DNA of 64,000 bases, taken from assembly GCF_900108365.1 (NCBI RefSeq), contig NZ_FNWQ01000002.1:930001-994000 (forward strand), written 5' to 3'. The DNA is from Chryseobacterium culicis. Its GTDB lineage: Bacteria; Bacteroidota; Bacteroidia; Flavobacteriales; Weeksellaceae. Shown piece by piece: positions 62,722-64,000 of the stretch. Under the pieces are notes generated by a model. It saw nothing but the letters and a program-made list of their open reading frames with translations. It did no database searches and was not told the DNA's origin. Each line of letters starts with the position of its first letter. The stretch's first letter is position 1. The translations under genes and the position numbers were made by a program.

Positions 62722-63560
62722 GAACAATCCTTGTACCTGTTGATTTTACATCAACTACTGAAAATGCAGTAAAAATTGCGGCAGACTGGGCAAAAACCTA
62801 TGAATATCAAAATATTATCTTACTAAAGACCGCGGGGGAATCTGAGTTTGATTATCTGCATATCGCAGAAGGACATTCATTTGTGAATGAAGAAAGTGTT
62901 AACAATCTGCTGCAGAGAACAGAGCTGTTATTTGATCAGTTAATTGAAATTGTAAAGGAAAAGGCTCCTGAAATAAAGGTTTCTAAGGTATTAAGCGACT
63001 GGGCTCTTACGAGAAGTATCAATGAGCTGTTAAAGAACCAGCCGTCTGTAGAGCTGATTATTCTGGGTAGTGATGATCAGACTTCTTCTACAGAGAGTTT
63101 TGTCTCTGAAAATATTATAAGCATTGCGAGAACAAGTCCGGTGAAGACTCTAATTGTTCCCAACAGTTACCGCTACACTCCTATCAGAAATATCTTTATT
63201 CCCTGTGACATCAATGGGATTAAAAGGCTGGAAAGACTGTTCCATCATAAATCCGTCATTCATAAACAGGATGTACGCCTGATGTTTTTAAATATCAATA
63301 AAAGCGAAAAAGAAAATGAAGATAAAAAAAGAGAACTGGAAGAATATATCCGTGAACATCTGACGGAAATTCCAAGCAGCATCCACTATTCCTATGATGA
63401 AAATGTGATTAAAGGGATTCTGAATTTTGCTGCTTCCAACGAAGCTGATCTTATTATTGCCCTACCAGGCAGACACAGTTTCCTGTATTATCTTGCCAGC
63501 AGAAGTATTTCCGAAGGAATTTATCAAAATACGCATCAGCCTGTTTTAATTTTAAAATAG
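62718..63560 (+). CDS. Universal stress protein (two-domain UspA type)
   Basis: 280-residue cytoplasmic protein. The N-terminal Usp domain starts MRTILVPVDFTSTTENAVKI and has IILGSDDQTSSTESFVSENI with RTSPVKTLIVPN; this Gly-Ser pattern is the usual nucleotide-binding region. A second Usp-like half (about 152-280) starts IRNIFIPCDINGIKRLERLF and ends YQNTHQPVLILK; its binding motif is weaker (LIIALPGRHSFLYYLAS). It is translationally coupled to the MarR gene, indicating stress-related control. Confidence 0.9.
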   Translation: MRTILVPVDFTSTTENAVKIAADWAKTYEYQNIILLKTAGESEFDYLHIAEGHSFVNEESVNNLLQRTELLFDQLIEIVKEKAPEIKVSKVLSDWALTRSINELLKNQPSVELIILGSDDQTSSTESFVSENIISIARTSPVKTLIVPNSYRYTPIRNIFIPCDINGIKRLERLFHHKSVIHKQDVRLMFLNINKSEKENEDKKRELEEYIREHLTEIPSSIHYSYDENVIKGILNFAASNEADLIIALPGRHSFLYYLASRSISEGIYQNTHQPVLILK

Positions 63561-63708
63561 AACTGTTCTGTATCTAAACCATTGAGCATATCTTTAAGTA
63601 ATAAAAAGAAGCTTATCTTCATTATTTTCAATACCTTATTACCATCTTAATGGTTTAGAAAAAGATAATTAGAATTGCAATAAGCAACTCATAATGAATT
63701 CATGAAAA

Positions 63709-64000
63709 TTAATAATAAATTTTAGTACTTTCAATTTTAACCAGTTTCTGTTCTTCCATCTTCTTGACGTATCTGATTACCGTTTCTACCCGCAGACCGG
63801 TCAAAGTAGCTATTTGCTGCCTTGTATAGGGGATCAGAAAAGAGTAAGCTTCCTCAAAACCAAAATATCTTTTCAGATGGTCGAAAAGCTTCGTAAGCTT
63901 TACTATGGGATCCGAAATAGCCAGAAAACTGGAAATCATATATCTGAAGTGAAATCTGTCTGCAGTATACCTGTTAATGACAAGCATCAATGAAGGGTTT
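63709..64000 (-). CDS. Crp/Fnr family transcriptional regulator (N-terminus beyond window)
   Basis: C-terminal part, 96 residues visible, reading in from the right edge. The helical region (FRYMISSFLAISDPIVKLTK) corresponds to the dimerisation helix. The HTH is YTRQQIATLTGLRVETVIRY followed by VKKMEEQKLVKIESTKIYY. The cyclic-nucleotide-type sensor domain lies outside the window. The 148-base gap to the Usp gene is AT-rich with nothing else seen. Confidence 0.85.
   Translation of the reverse strand, partial: NPSLMLVINRYTADRFHFRYMISSFLAISDPIVKLTKLFDHLKRYFGFEEAYSFLIPYTRQQIATLTGLRVETVIRYVKKMEEQKLVKIESTKIYY

Overview
The window looks like a chromosomal segment of a flavobacterium, most likely Chryseobacterium or a close relative in Weeksellaceae. 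The grounds are the low-GC base composition, many promoters with the Bacteroidota -7 motif TAnnTTTG and no obvious Shine-Dalgarno sequences, several GLPGLI-family proteins, a ParE/ParC topoisomerase IV pair, and a TatC, PepE, TypA and KdsD complement typical of the group. No rRNA, CRISPR array, intact insertion sequence or replication origin was found.

Layout. 1-10 kb: recQ (cut by the window edge), kdsD, tatC, two periplasmic metallopeptidases (M1 and M61), and a dacB-histidine kinase pair. 10-25 kb: pepE with a zinc-ribbon protein, a TPR protein, a YdeI/OmdA protein beside a 7-bp tandem repeat, transaldolase, two GLPGLI genes, a BlaI-M56 regulatory pair, glutathione peroxidase, and a degraded accessory patch at about 22.6-25.1 kb. 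That patch holds an Ada-type zinc protein, a frameshifted M15 peptidase relic, a small secreted peptide, a third GLPGLI gene and a broken tyrosine-recombinase gene next to three tandem initiator tRNA genes. 25-33 kb: Sua5/YrdC, a CPBP protease, yaaA-prmC, a class C-type serine hydrolase, DUF4180, an L-type lectin locus and a rhomboid protease. 33-40 kb: topoisomerase IV (parE, a small membrane protein, parC), DUF2867 and an aminotransferase. 40-52 kb: an SDR with an AraC regulator, ychF, ferritin, a GHL10 lipoprotein, typA, YceI and DUF1294, interspersed with seven Cys-rich double-glycine leader peptides. 52-64 kb: tex, a HAD phosphatase, an M28 peptidase, a histone H1-like protein, a MocR/PdxR regulator, AraC-MFS, MarR-universal stress protein, and a Crp/Fnr gene cut by the right edge.

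The most unusual content is the family of secreted-peptide precursors with double-glycine leaders: a four-gene tandem cluster at 42.9-43.9 kb plus single genes at 40.7, 49.7 and 52.1 kb. Five of the seven contain the C-terminal cysteine spacing C-x6-C-x4-C, usually followed by Arg, Gln or Trp and then Pro, and one carries the module twice. No maturation or export gene lies beside them.

Working links: ParE and ParC form topoisomerase IV. KdsD makes the Kdo precursor for LPS. PrmC methylates release factors, while TypA, YchF and Sua5 serve translation. BlaI probably represses itself and the M56 sensor protease. A 24-bp perfect palindrome over the MarR promoter points to autoregulation of the MarR-universal stress protein pair.
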